A stretch of DNA of 64,000 bases. It comes from an uncultured Muribaculaceae bacterium. Lineage in GTDB: Bacteria > Bacteroidota > Bacteroidia > Bacteroidales > Muribaculaceae. Positions 25,754 to 35,100 of this stretch are shown one piece after another (positions within the stretch are counted from its first letter, which is position 1; each line of letters opens with the position of its first letter). A program made the translations under genes and the position numbers. The DNA lies in assembly GCA_910579995.1 (NCBI GenBank), contig CAJTWH010000009.1, positions 44,693-108,692 on the forward strand. Direction: 5' to 3'. Under the pieces are notes generated by a model. The model made no database searches. It was not told the DNA's origin and saw only the letters and a program-made list of their open reading frames with translations.

Positions 25754-26476
25754 TCAGAAACCTAACTGGTTTGCCAATGCGATTGATTTGGTGGGGTGGA
25801 GTGTCTCGAATTGCGAGAAGAGCTTGATATAGTCGGTAGTTTCGCGCACGAGGCATACGAGGTTGAGGCGCGTCTCGCCGTTTTCATAGTCATACTCCAC
25901 ATAGAAGTTCTGAAGGTGTATGTGATGGTCGCGGAGCACCTGCTTGTAGTCGGCGATGTCTTTGAGTATGCACGATGTCTTTATGCGCATAATGCGCGAT
26001 TCCGACCCGCGGCTTACGCGGTGTTCGATTCTCTCGAGCTGTACTAAAATGAAGAGTATCAGCAGGCAAGCCAAAGCCGACAGCACATACATGCCCACTC
26101 CGACAGCCATGCCGATGATGGCCACCATCCATATTCCGGCAGCCGTGGTGAGGCCGCGCACGGAGCCTTTCATCTGTATTATCGCTCCGGCGCCCAAGAA
26201 GCCTATGCCGGTGATTACTTGTGCGGCAATACGGCCGGGGTCGCCGTTTTTCAATCCCATGTATTCCTGCGGCACATAGATTGAGAGCAACATGGCCAGA
26301 GTTGAGCCCATGGCGATGAGCGAGAAAGTACGCACTCCCGCCGGCTGACCCTTGCGTTTGCGCTCGTAGCCGACGATGGCGCCGAGCAACATGCTGAGTA
26401 TCAGCTTGTAGATACTACCGATGGTGTTGACTTCTACGCTGTTGATACTATCGTATATAGTCGAGAGCAAAGTCAT
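25754..26476 (-). CDS. MgtC/SapB family membrane protein
   Basis: The 240-residue product carries the MgtC signature: KLILSMLLGAIVGYERKRKG, then GVRTFSLIAMGSTL, then GIGFLGAGAI, then GLTTAAGIWMVAIIG. About five membrane segments cover residues 20-145. The C-terminal ~90 residues form an ACT-like cytosolic domain. Members act in Mg2+ or phosphate homeostasis and stress survival. The start codon overlaps the stop of the upstream gene (TAATG), and the antiporter follows after five bases, giving an ion-homeostasis unit. Confidence 0.9.
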   Translation of the reverse strand: MTLLSTIYDSINSVEVNTIGSIYKLILSMLLGAIVGYERKRKGQPAGVRTFSLIAMGSTLAMLLSIYVPQEYMGLKNGDPGRIAAQVITGIGFLGAGAIIQMKGSVRGLTTAAGIWMVAIIGMAVGVGMYVLSALACLLILFILVQLERIEHRVSRGSESRIMRIKTSCILKDIADYKQVLRDHHIHLQNFYVEYDYENGETRLNLVCLVRETTDYIKLFSQFETLHPTKSIALANQLGF

Positions 26477-27408
26477 TATTTGAGGTTGATCTTACGCGAG
26501 ATAAGGCGGAAATTGTCGGCAAAAAGTTCGACGGTGTACTCACCGGCGATAAGGGGTGTGTTGACGTCCCAATAGATTGTCACACCGCCGATTTCCTCGC
26601 CGGCATATTCGATAATCTTGCGGGCTGTATATTCTACATTTCCGCCTTCGAAAGAGAATGTTCCACCCGGGCCGAGTAGTTGGCCTGAGGGTGAGATAAT
26701 GCGCATGTAGATGGTTTTCTCGCCTACAGGGGTGGAGTTGTTCTGCGGTATGGTGAATGTGGCCATCAGCTGCACTGCTTTGGCTACTTTCTTCTCGGTC
26801 TTGCCTTTTTTGTTGAGCGCTGTGAGGGTGAGGCCGGTGACGTTGAGTTTCTCGGCAAGAGTCATGCGCTCGCTGAGCACTTCGTTGCGCTTAGAGGTCT
26901 CTGTGACTTGGCTCGACAGGCGGCGGTTCTCGTCCTTAACCTGCTGATTCTCGTTGCGGAGCTCCTGATTCTCTTTGTTGAGACGGTCGATTTCCTCTAC
27001 ATAGTGGCGCAGGAGGGCACGCAGGGTGTTGATTTCGTTGCGGAGCTTTGATATTTCGGCAGCGCTTTTGTGCTTCTGGTTGTTGAGTTCCTGCTGCAGT
27101 TTCTCTACCTGTATGCGGGCGGCCTCGTATTTGTCGTTGAGCTCGCGCTTCACCGAGTCGTCTGTGATGAAGCGGCGTGAGTTCTCGAATTGAGCGAATT
27201 CGTCGTTAAGGTCTTGATATTCACGTTCGAGGTCGGCCTGAGCAATGTCGAGTTGCTGCTGTTCGAGTTCTGCCCGTGCAGCCTCGGCCTGACGTGTGGC
27301 ACGGACGGTAGTGAAGATAAGGAATCCTACAACGATTGCCACCGCTGCAGCTATAGCTATGATGATAATATTGCGGCGAGAGCCGCCTTTGGGTGCTTCT
27401 GCGCTCAT
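26476..27408 (-). CDS. Membrane-anchored coiled-coil protein
   Basis: The start is ATG 27408 (MSAEAPKGGSRR). An upstream TTG in frame lies at the expected transcription start, so it is unlikely. The 310-residue product has one membrane segment (~16-38, NIIIIAIAAAVAIVVGFLIF), then a long coiled coil (~45-185) of heptads rich in Glu, Leu, Arg and Asn, then a compact beta-rich C-terminal domain (~205-310, TFTIPQNNS..YMRIISPSG). I know no firm function; the same plan is seen in uncharacterised Bacteroidales envelope proteins. It is the first gene of the unit with the MgtC-like protein and the antiporter. Confidence 0.8.
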   Translation of the reverse strand: MSAEAPKGGSRRNIIIIAIAAAVAIVVGFLIFTTVRATRQAEAARAELEQQQLDIAQADLEREYQDLNDEFAQFENSRRFITDDSVKRELNDKYEAARIQVEKLQQELNNQKHKSAAEISKLRNEINTLRALLRHYVEEIDRLNKENQELRNENQQVKDENRRLSSQVTETSKRNEVLSERMTLAEKLNVTGLTLTALNKKGKTEKKVAKAVQLMATFTIPQNNSTPVGEKTIYMRIISPSGQLLGPGGTFSFEGGNVEYTARKIIEYAGEEIGGVTIYWDVNTPLIAGEYTVELFADNFRLISRKINLK

Positions 27409-27436
27409 TTTGTCATTAATTTTGCGTTTCAATCCA

Positions 27437-27467
27437 CAAAATTAATAATAAATTCCCAATCAACAAA
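27437..27467 (-). promoter_or_regulatory. Promoter of the coiled-coil/MgtC/antiporter unit
   Basis: On the minus strand TTTG (27467-27464), 19 bases, then TAATTTTG (27444-27437). The start site would fall near 27430, which rules out a start codon at 27432 and supports ATG 27408. Confidence 0.85.
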
Positions 27468-27581
27468 ATGCAAAATCCCGACGGATGGAGAGAATGCACC
27501 TGTTGTCTTTAATCGTGATATATGGCGCTGAGAGTAATGCAAGTTTCGCAAGCGATAGGTATATGTCAATCAGTTGATACA

Positions 27582-27693
27582 CAGTAGGGACGCGCCGCGG
27601 CGCGTCCGCTCCTCGGAGTCATTATTTCCTTGCTAAAGAATGGTTAAGTGATTGCCAGTAGAGGGGCGGACGCGCCGCGGCGCGTCCCTACTG
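27582..27693. repeat. Pair of inverted GC-rich palindromes (REP-like)
   Basis: The perfect palindrome ggacgcgccgcggcgcgtcc occurs twice (27588-27607 and 27668-27687). The two copies have matching outer flanks in opposite orientation: cagtag before the first and ctactg after the second; cgct and ggcg-type bases face inward. The whole forms a ~112-bp inverted repeat with a ~50-base spacer. This is the form of REP/BIME elements or a small MITE. Confidence 0.85.
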
Positions 27694-27741
27694 AGTTGTG
27701 GTACTGTGGTTTAACGGTAGTTTGATAGTTGAAATATCAAT

Positions 27742-27776
27742 AAAAAAGCCGCTAAATCAAGGGTGATTTGCGGCTT
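27742..27776 (-). terminator. Terminator of the DUF4923 gene
   Basis: On the minus strand aagccgcaaatca / tgatttagcggctt (one bulge/mismatch) is followed by TTTT. Confidence 0.85.
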
Positions 27777-27796
27777 GGTATGTTGGGGATTTATGG

Positions 27797-28471
27797 TCAG
27801 GCTTTTTTGAGCTTGAAGCCCATGTAGATACCGTCGTAGTTGTCGAGGAGCGAGGTGACGGTCTTGAGTGTGCTGATGTTGAGTGTAGATGATATCTTGG
27901 TGAGAATCTCAATCAGGCGTGTGGCGTCGAAAGTGAGGTTGAGTGTAGATCCCGACTTGGTGGCATGGGCTTTTACCTGCCCGAGAGAAATCTTGCCGAA
28001 AGCGCTGAAGTTGAATACGAGGCCGTTGTCGGTCTCATCTTTTTCGATTGTGCCTTTGAGCGAGAGCAGGCCGAGTTTCATTGTGAAGCTGTGGTCGGCT
28101 TCTACGGTGAGCACTGTCTTGTTGAATCCAAGCTGGTTGTAGTAGGGTGAGAGTTTCTCTTCAACAGCTGTCGCCGCTCCGGCACCGCCGATTTTCATCA
28201 GGGCATTGTCGCTCTCGAAGCTTACCGCAGGAGAGGTGTAGTTCCATGTGCCGACGATGTCGTCGACAGAAAATTTGTTGTTGGCCGTGACGTTGCTGAT
28301 CAGACCGCCTATGGCGCCGAGTATGCCGCCGCTGTTTGTGTCGTCGCTTGAGCTTGACGAAGTAGTGCTTGTAGTGTCTCCTTTGAGCTTCCCGAGAAGG
28401 TCTTTCGGATCGAAAGCCGAGGCCGAGGCTGCTATTGCCAAGGCGAGGGCGCTGATGATAATCTTTTTCAT
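27797..28471 (-). CDS. DUF4923 secreted protein
   Basis: The 224-residue product has a signal peptide (MKKIIISALALAIAASASA) and a Ser/Thr/Asp-rich stretch (TTSTTSSSSSDD). The DUF4923 pattern follows: SVDDIVGTWNYTSPAVSF and SPYYNQLGFNKTV. The mature part is beta-rich and lipocalin-like, and ends DGIYMGFKLKK. The function is unknown and the location is periplasm or beyond. Its ATG overlaps the stop of the nucleotide-sugar dehydratase gene upstream (ATGA), so the two are translated together, although a functional link is not obvious. Confidence 0.9.
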   Translation of the reverse strand: MKKIIISALALAIAASASAFDPKDLLGKLKGDTTSTTSSSSSDDTNSGGILGAIGGLISNVTANNKFSVDDIVGTWNYTSPAVSFESDNALMKIGGAGAATAVEEKLSPYYNQLGFNKTVLTVEADHSFTMKLGLLSLKGTIEKDETDNGLVFNFSAFGKISLGQVKAHATKSGSTLNLTFDATRLIEILTKISSTLNISTLKTVTSLLDNYDGIYMGFKLKKA

Positions 28472-30486
28472 TTTGCAGTTTGCGCTAAAGGCGAGATTTC
28501 GACTTCAATCTCGTGCATGTCGGTAGCCTCATCGTGTTTGATTTCGGCATCTACCTCGGCCCAGCGTGAGTTGTTAGATTTATATTCAGGCACTATGTGC
28601 TTCATTTCTACTACGATATCATGTGCAAAGCCTTTGTCGAGGGCTGTGTGGAGCTGGCCGAGATGGCTCTCTACGTCGTGGTAGTCGTAGGTGCGCACAC
28701 GTGCAATCATGATTTTCTTGTGGTGTGTGGGTAGTGTGTGCTCTTTCTCGTTGAGGAGCTCTTCATAGAGCTTCTCGCCGGGGCGCAGGCCGGTCTCTAT
28801 AATCTCGATATCTTCGTTTACGCGCAATCCGGAGAGGTTGACCATGCGCACTGCAAGATCCCAAATCTTCACGGGCTGTCCCATGTCGAAGACGAAAATC
28901 TCGCCGCCCTTGCCCATACAGCCGGCCTCGAGCACCAGTGAGCAGGCTTCGGGGATAGTCATGAAGTAGCGGATAATCTCGCGGTGGGTGATGGTGATGG
29001 GGCCGCCCTGCTCGATCTGTTTGCGGAAGAGGGGTATCACTGAGCCGTTGCTGCCGAGCACATTTCCGAATCGTGTGGTGATAAACTGTGTAGTCGGGCC
29101 GTCGGTGGTGTTGCGCTGGTGCAGGAAGAGCGATTGCACATAGATTTCGGCGATACGCTTCGAGGCGCCCATCACGTTGGTGGGGTTGACAGCCTTGTCG
29201 GTAGATATCATCACGAATTTCTCCACACCGTATTTCACGGCGAGGTCGGCCATGTTCTTGGTGCCGAATACGTTGGTGGCGATAGCCTCCTGCGGGTTGC
29301 GCTCCATCATGGGCACATGCTTGTAGGCGGCAGCGTGGAACACATAGCGCGGATGATATTTCTGGAAGGCATGCTCCATGCGGTCGCGGTTGGCGACGTC
29401 GCCGATGAAGAGATGTATCCTTATGTCGGGGAATTTCTGCTCCATCTCGAGCTGCATGTCGTGCATGGGGGTCTCAGCTTGGTCGAGAAGGATGATGTGC
29501 GAGGCTTTGAGCGACGCCACCTGACGTACGATCTCGCTGCCGATAGAGCCTGCGGCACCTGTAATCATCACCACCTGACCGCGGATGAAGCTCTTGAGGG
29601 CTGGAATCTCTGTTTGGATTGTCTCGCGGCCGAGGAGGTCTTCAATGCGTATGTCGTGTACGTGGGTAGATATCGCCGGCATAGACTTGCTGTTGACATC
29701 AAATTCCTCTACCTGATTTAGCATGAGCAGGTGGATGTGGTTTTTGAGGAACACATCTGCAGTGCCCGAGCGCATGAGTTCAAGCTGAGTGGAGAGGAAT
29801 AGTAGGGTGTCGCATTTGTAGTATTCGAATATCTCGGCTACTTTGTCAGGCTCAAAGGGGAGCACAGGTATGCCGTTGACGGAGCTGTCGGGAGTCTTTG
29901 AGGCAAGGCTGAGCAATGCCACGGGGTCGAAGCGGCCCTCAAACTCGCTCTTGAGCGCTGAGGCGAGGAAGAAGGAGTTGATTGCCGAGCCGAGCACTAT
30001 CACGCGCTTCTTGCTCTGGCTTACGCCCGATACCATCAGATAGAAGTATTTGATGGTCAGACGCATGAGCAACATCAGCGAGAAGGCCATCAGACCTACG
30101 ATTATGATGTTCCAGATATTGAAATACCAATAGCCGAGTGTTATATATGTCGCTGCCGACACTAAAGTGAGCGCCAAGGAGGCGGTGAAAATCAACAATA
30201 CGAGCTTGTAGGTGTCTTCTATCACCGACAGTCGGATGATATAGCGGCTCGTTCCAAGCAGGTAGGAAAGCACAGCGTAGGTGACGAACTCAAACAATAC
30301 GCGGGCTATCGGTGTGTCGAAATAAGATGTACCGTAGGAGGTGGTGTCGAATGCAAATGTCAGTGCGCAACTGAATGCTATCAGCACCAGATCGGCGAGA
30401 TATACCATCCATTTGGGCGTCGGCTTGTCAATAAAAGCTTTAACTATACTTGAATTGGCAAGAGCTTTTAGTATTTTCTTTTTCAT
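28468..30486 (-). CDS. Membrane-bound nucleotide-sugar 4,6-dehydratase (CapD/WbpM/PglF type)
   Basis: The 672-residue product has four N-terminal membrane segments (~25-150) and a CoA-binding-like Rossmann domain (~160-280). The catalytic short-chain dehydrogenase domain starts at VMITGAAGSIGSEIV (~308). It carries the Ser-Met-Lys triad form in STDKAVNPTNVMGASK, as in PglF and FlaA1-type dehydratases. It converts UDP-GlcNAc or a related sugar nucleotide to the 4-keto-6-deoxy form, which feeds capsule, O-antigen or glycoprotein glycan synthesis. It acts on the cytosolic side of the inner membrane. No glycosyltransferase cluster is adjacent here. Confidence 0.93.
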   Translation of the reverse strand: MKKKILKALANSSIVKAFIDKPTPKWMVYLADLVLIAFSCALTFAFDTTSYGTSYFDTPIARVLFEFVTYAVLSYLLGTSRYIIRLSVIEDTYKLVLLIFTASLALTLVSAATYITLGYWYFNIWNIIIVGLMAFSLMLLMRLTIKYFYLMVSGVSQSKKRVIVLGSAINSFFLASALKSEFEGRFDPVALLSLASKTPDSSVNGIPVLPFEPDKVAEIFEYYKCDTLLFLSTQLELMRSGTADVFLKNHIHLLMLNQVEEFDVNSKSMPAISTHVHDIRIEDLLGRETIQTEIPALKSFIRGQVVMITGAAGSIGSEIVRQVASLKASHIILLDQAETPMHDMQLEMEQKFPDIRIHLFIGDVANRDRMEHAFQKYHPRYVFHAAAYKHVPMMERNPQEAIATNVFGTKNMADLAVKYGVEKFVMISTDKAVNPTNVMGASKRIAEIYVQSLFLHQRNTTDGPTTQFITTRFGNVLGSNGSVIPLFRKQIEQGGPITITHREIIRYFMTIPEACSLVLEAGCMGKGGEIFVFDMGQPVKIWDLAVRMVNLSGLRVNEDIEIIETGLRPGEKLYEELLNEKEHTLPTHHKKIMIARVRTYDYHDVESHLGQLHTALDKGFAHDIVVEMKHIVPEYKSNNSRWAEVDAEIKHDEATDMHEIEVEISPLAQTAK

Positions 30487-30582
30487 CTGAACGAAGTACA
30501 GCTATTTCTAATAGATAAATTCTTAATTTCTTGCAGGTAAATCATACGTCGGGTCGCAGAAGCGGCCTGTCGTAAATCCTCG

Positions 30583-30614
30583 CAAAATTACCAAATTTGC
30601 GGCAAATATGCAAA
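30583..30614 (-). promoter_or_regulatory. Promoter of the dehydratase-DUF4923 unit
   Basis: On the minus strand TTTG (30614-30611), 20 bases, then TAATTTTG (30590-30583). The leader before ATG 30486 is about 90 bases. Confidence 0.85.
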
Positions 30615-30658
30615 TTTTTTAGTTTATTGTTTGTGGGTTGTGGGGAGTGGTGTGTGCT

Positions 30659-31537
30659 TTATTTTGCGGAATTGCGTTTGAGGCCGGCGAGTTTGGCTCG
30701 CTTGACCGCGCTGTGGGTGAAAGTGGCAGAGAACTCTTCTTGCGTCATGCCGGCGATTTTTTCACGAGAGAGCGCGGCTATGGCATGACGCAGTCTGAAT
30801 TCGGGCAATGCCTCGGCCGGGCAGGCGTTGTGCGGGCACACGTCCTGACAGATATCGCAGCCGTAAATGCGCTTGTCCAACGAGAGCCAATCGGGAAGCT
30901 CGCCGCGGTGTTCGATAGTGAGATACGACAGGCAACGGCTGCAGTCGATACCTCCGTTGCCGTCGAGCGCAGTGCCGGGGCATGCTTTCACACATGCTCC
31001 GCAGCGGCCGCAGTCGCCCTCGACCGGTGTGCCATAGTCGGCTGTGGCGGTCCATAAAATCTCGCTGAGAAATACTTTTGAGCCAATGCCGGGAATAATG
31101 AGCTGATTGTTGAGCCCTATCACACCAAGACCTGCCCGCCAAGCCCAATAACGCTCGCGGATAGGTGCTGTGTCAATGCAAATTCTTGTACTTGAGCCGC
31201 CTACGAGATTTTCCATAAGGGCTGCCACCGGAGCAAGGCGCTTGCGGAGCACTTCATGGTAGTCGTCGCCGACGGCGTAGTCGCTGAAGAGCGGGCTTCT
31301 ATCATTCTGAGCGTAGGGGAAAGCGCAGCAGAGTATCGATTTGGCTCCCTCGAGCAGCAATGCCGGGTCGCGGCGAAGGTCGGAGTAGCGCTCCATATAC
31401 TCCATGCCGGCATGTGCTCCCCTCGATATCCAGCTTTCATAGAGCGCTGCATGGCTTTCATCCACCGGTTCACAAGGGGCGAAGGCAGCTGCTACAGCTC
31501 CTGCGGCAAGGGCTTCTCTGATTATAGCTTCTGTCAT
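30659..31537 (-). CDS. queG: Epoxyqueuosine reductase QueG
   Basis: The start is ATG 31537, overlapping the stop of the deacetylase gene; 292 residues. It has the QueG N-terminus (SWISRGAHAGMEYMERY..LR.DP) and two [4Fe-4S] clusters: CGRCGACVKACP with the distal CSRC, and CDICQDVCPHN. It is a cobalamin-dependent reductase that turns epoxyqueuosine into queuosine at the wobble base of tRNAs with GUN anticodons. It lacks the C-terminal HEAT-like extension of longer homologues, as usual in Bacteroidales. The upstream gene overlap indicates co-transcription. Confidence 0.95.
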   Translation of the reverse strand: MTEAIIREALAAGAVAAAFAPCEPVDESHAALYESWISRGAHAGMEYMERYSDLRRDPALLLEGAKSILCCAFPYAQNDRSPLFSDYAVGDDYHEVLRKRLAPVAALMENLVGGSSTRICIDTAPIRERYWAWRAGLGVIGLNNQLIIPGIGSKVFLSEILWTATADYGTPVEGDCGRCGACVKACPGTALDGNGGIDCSRCLSYLTIEHRGELPDWLSLDKRIYGCDICQDVCPHNACPAEALPEFRLRHAIAALSREKIAGMTQEEFSATFTHSAVKRAKLAGLKRNSAK

Positions 31538-32157
31538 CACATCGGGATAGGCAGAAATTCATAGCCCTGAGCCAAGAGCCATTCGATGGCCCGTGGAAGG
31601 GCAAGGCGCATGTTGTCGCCGGCCTTGATGGAGTCGTGGAATACTATTATCGAACCGTTGCGTGCATAGCGCTTCACATTTTCAAACACCTCGTCGGGCC
31701 CGAGTTTCTTCGAATAGTCGCGGGTAACGAGGTCGTACATTATAATGTTGAAGTGTTCTTTCAGAGCTGCCGCCTGTTTCCATCTCAGCAGGCCGTGAGG
31801 CGGACGGAAGAGAGGGCTGTCGATAAGTTTCCCGGCTTCGGCAACGTCGCGCAGATATCTTACCGCCCGCACTTTCATGCCTTGCAGATGGTGCATGGTG
31901 TGATTGCCGTAGCTGTGGCCGCGACGGCGCACTTCTTCAAGCAATTCGGGGTGACGGCGCACATTGTCGCCAACCATGAAAAATGTGGCCTTGATACCGT
32001 AGCGGTCGAGCACGTCGAGCACCCACGGGGTCTGCTCCGGTATGGGGCCGTCGTCGAAGGTGAGATATACAACCGGGCGGCCGCCGCGGCGCTTAATGCG
32101 CCACACGGCCTCCGGGAAAAGTAGACGATAGAGAAGTGGTGGTTGTTCGATCAGCAT
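31537..32157 (-). CDS. Polysaccharide deacetylase (NodB/CE4 family)
   Basis: The 206-residue product has the CE4 motifs TFDDGP (with the base and metal-binding Asp), GNHTMHH (the H-x3-H metal pair), RPPHGLLRW and a late VFHDS. These enzymes remove N- or O-acetyl groups from peptidoglycan or other glycans. The first ~20 residues (LLYRLLFPEAVW) are hydrophobic but no cleavable signal is clear, so the cell location is uncertain. It lies three bases after the DUF2723 gene and overlaps queG, forming a three-gene unit. Confidence 0.93.
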   Translation of the reverse strand: MLIEQPPLLYRLLFPEAVWRIKRRGGRPVVYLTFDDGPIPEQTPWVLDVLDRYGIKATFFMVGDNVRRHPELLEEVRRRGHSYGNHTMHHLQGMKVRAVRYLRDVAEAGKLIDSPLFRPPHGLLRWKQAAALKEHFNIIMYDLVTRDYSKKLGPDEVFENVKRYARNGSIIVFHDSIKAGDNMRLALPRAIEWLLAQGYEFLPIPM

Positions 32158-32160
32158 TTT

Positions 32161-35100
32161 TCAGTCTGCAACCTCAAGCCACTGACGTGCCGTGAAACCG
32201 TGGTCGCTCATCAGCTGATTGCTGTAAGCCATCGGGTCGGTGCCTGCCACGGCATTTGCATGCAATACATCGAGCGCAACCTGCACTATACCGCGTTGGC
32301 TCTGTGGATATGCCGAGAGTTCGTCGGCAAGCGCCTGATAGTCGTATCCCTCGATGTAGAGAATCGAGGCAAGACGAAGGTCGCTCTCTATGCTTGTGTT
32401 TCTGATGATTGCCTTTATTTCGTTGATCTGCTCAGGACTTGCCTTGCGGAGCATGTCGGCATAGTTGACTATCGCAACAGCCTCGCCGAGATACTTCATG
32501 GCGCGGTTGTCTTCGGCGCCAAGGAGCGGGCGGTCGAGCGGCGACAGGGTGGTGGCATATTTAACAAGCTGAGCATAGCGTTCGCCCTCGAGTTTGGCCA
32601 CGGCCTCGGCGGCGTCGAGATCGGCGCTGTTGCCGGTGGCGAGGTATAGGTCGAGGTATGCACGCGCTATGTAAAGGCCCAAGATTCCGTCGTAGGGAGT
32701 CACTTCGGGCGACAGCTTGGTCTGGAGCATATCAAGGAGCTGGCGGGCCATGTCGAAGCGTGTGCTTGGCTCTTCAAGGCCGTTTTCACGCGCTACACGA
32801 CGGGCATTGTCCGACGCATTGGCGTGGCCGGTGGCCATAAGGTCTTCAACCACAGAGTATATGCCGGAGCGCACTGACTCAACCATGCGGCGCACGGTCT
32901 CGTCGAGATAGAGCTTCTTGGCGTCGGGGCCGTCAAGGCCGCCCCAACGGTAGTCGGAGACAATCTTGCAATATGACTTGTCGGCCGTCACGCTGTAGCT
33001 GCCGCCGGTGAAGGGGGTAACCTCGTAGGCAAGACCAGACGCGCCGAGGTAGGGCGTGAGGCCGAGGTAGTATGACTCCGGTACGGTGGTTGCGAAGTAG
33101 GCCGGACGGTTGAAGTCGTTGGCTACCGAGTTGGCAATCATGTCGAGCGAAAGAACCTTGCTCTGGTTGATACCGCTCGAAGCCGACATATCGGTGTAGA
33201 TGTCGGAAATGAAGGGGGCCAGATACAGGTTGTTGTAAGCCTCAACGCCTGTGTCGTAGCGTGCCATCACCTTGGCGCTGTCTACGCTCATGCTCATCTT
33301 GGGCTCGGCGAGATAGTGGGTATTCGGGTAGCCGAAGCGGCTTGCGTCGCTGCTGTAGAGATTCTTGAGGGCCTCGATGGTCTCGACGGTATCGTCCGAG
33401 GCCGGCACGATGAAGCTATAGGCAAGGCGCTCGTAGGCATAGTCTTTGGGCTGTGCCGTCATAGGTATGGCTTCGGCGCCGAGCGTCGGGTGCTGCATTT
33501 GGTTGGCATACCAGTCGGTGGTGAGGTACGACAGGTTGACAACGCGCACGTCGGGACGGAAGTTCTCCACCTCCTGCGCATACCAAAGCGGGAATGTATC
33601 GTTGTCGCCGTTTGTGAATATTATGGCGTTCTCGTCGAGAGAGCTCAGGTAGTTGAAGCCGAAGTCGCGGGTGGTGTATCGGCCTGAGCGGTCATGGTCG
33701 TCCCAAGTCTGCGACACCATCTGCAAGGGCACGGCAAGGCCGATGGCACAGGCTATAGCTGCTGTGGCCACAAGCACGCCTTTGCTGCTGCGGGGCTGCT
33801 CTGGCACTGCTATGCCGTCGGCAGTGGTAGTTTTCTTAGCCTTTGGCGAGAGCAGGTTGCGCAGCATAACACCGATAGCGGGCACTCCCATGCCGATCCA
33901 AATAGCGTAGGCATAGAATGAGCCGGCGAAGGCATAGTCGCGCTCACGTGGCTGTCCCGGTGTCTGGTTGAGGTAGAGCACGATGGCTATACCGGTCATG
34001 AAGAAGAGGAAGAACACTACCCAGAACTGCTGTATGCCGCGCATGGGGTTGGTGCGGTGCTGGTAGAGAGCCTGATAGAGCAGGCCTATGATACCGAGGA
34101 TAAGGGGCAGCATGTAGAACACATTGTGACCCTTGTTGCCTTTTCCGTAATCGTCGGGGAGGGCAGACTGGTCGCCGAGGCGGGCATTGTCGATAGCCGG
34201 TATGCCGGATATCCAGTTGCCCCGGTGGGGTTCGCCGTTGCCTTGTATGTCGTTCTGTCGGCCGGCGAAGTTCCACATGAAGTAGCGCCAGTACATGTGG
34301 TTGAGCTGGTAGTTGATGAAGTAGCGCAGATTCACGCCGAAGTCGGGTTTCCATACTGCGGTCTGGGCAGCCGGTGCTCCTGAGCTTGCATATACCGATG
34401 ATGTCACAGGCTCCATCGAGTTGAGATACGGCATTACCTCAGCTTTTGGGGCAAAGCCTTGCTCAGCCCATTTCTGACGCAGGGGTTGCGGTATGTTGTT
34501 GATGTCGGGAGTCATATATCCGGCCCAAGCCTTGTAGCCCTGCACGTGGCGCTCGTCGGAAGAGTAGATACGGGTCATGAGCATGTCGAGGTCGCCCATG
34601 GTGCGGTAGTCGGGGCGCTCTACTTCCTTGACGTATTCATCGGGCTGAGAGGGGTCGGTCTTGACAACCTTGGTATATATTCCTTCGGGAGTGTTGAATG
34701 CTGCTCCGTTCTCGTCGCGGAGGTAGCCGTCGATAATGCGTGTCTGCGGGCGGCCGTAGTCGTCGACAGGAATGTAGTAGTTGCCAGAGCCGGCAGGGTA
34801 TTCCTGCTCAAGAACGGTCTCGGCGAATACGGGGCCGTTGAAGAGCGGGCGGTCGCCGTATTGCTCGCGGTTGAGGTAAGAGGCGAGGGCGAATACATTG
34901 TCGGGCGCATTCTGATTCATCGGGGTGTTGGCGCTCGCGCGGATAAGCAGCAGGGCATACGAGGCATAGCCGATGAATATCACGAAGATACTCAGCACGA
35001 TAAGAGAGAAAATGCGCACCGGTATTTTCTTGCAGAAGCCCCAGAGCCATACGGCGAAGACAATCAGCAGAAGCACGCCTACCCATATCGTGTGGCCGAT

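Larger units (their letters stand above)
27433..27796. other. Intergenic region with palindrome pair and terminator
   Basis: No gene is visible. It holds the promoter at 27437-27467, the GC-rich palindrome pair at 27582-27693 and the terminator at 27742-27776. Confidence 0.7.
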
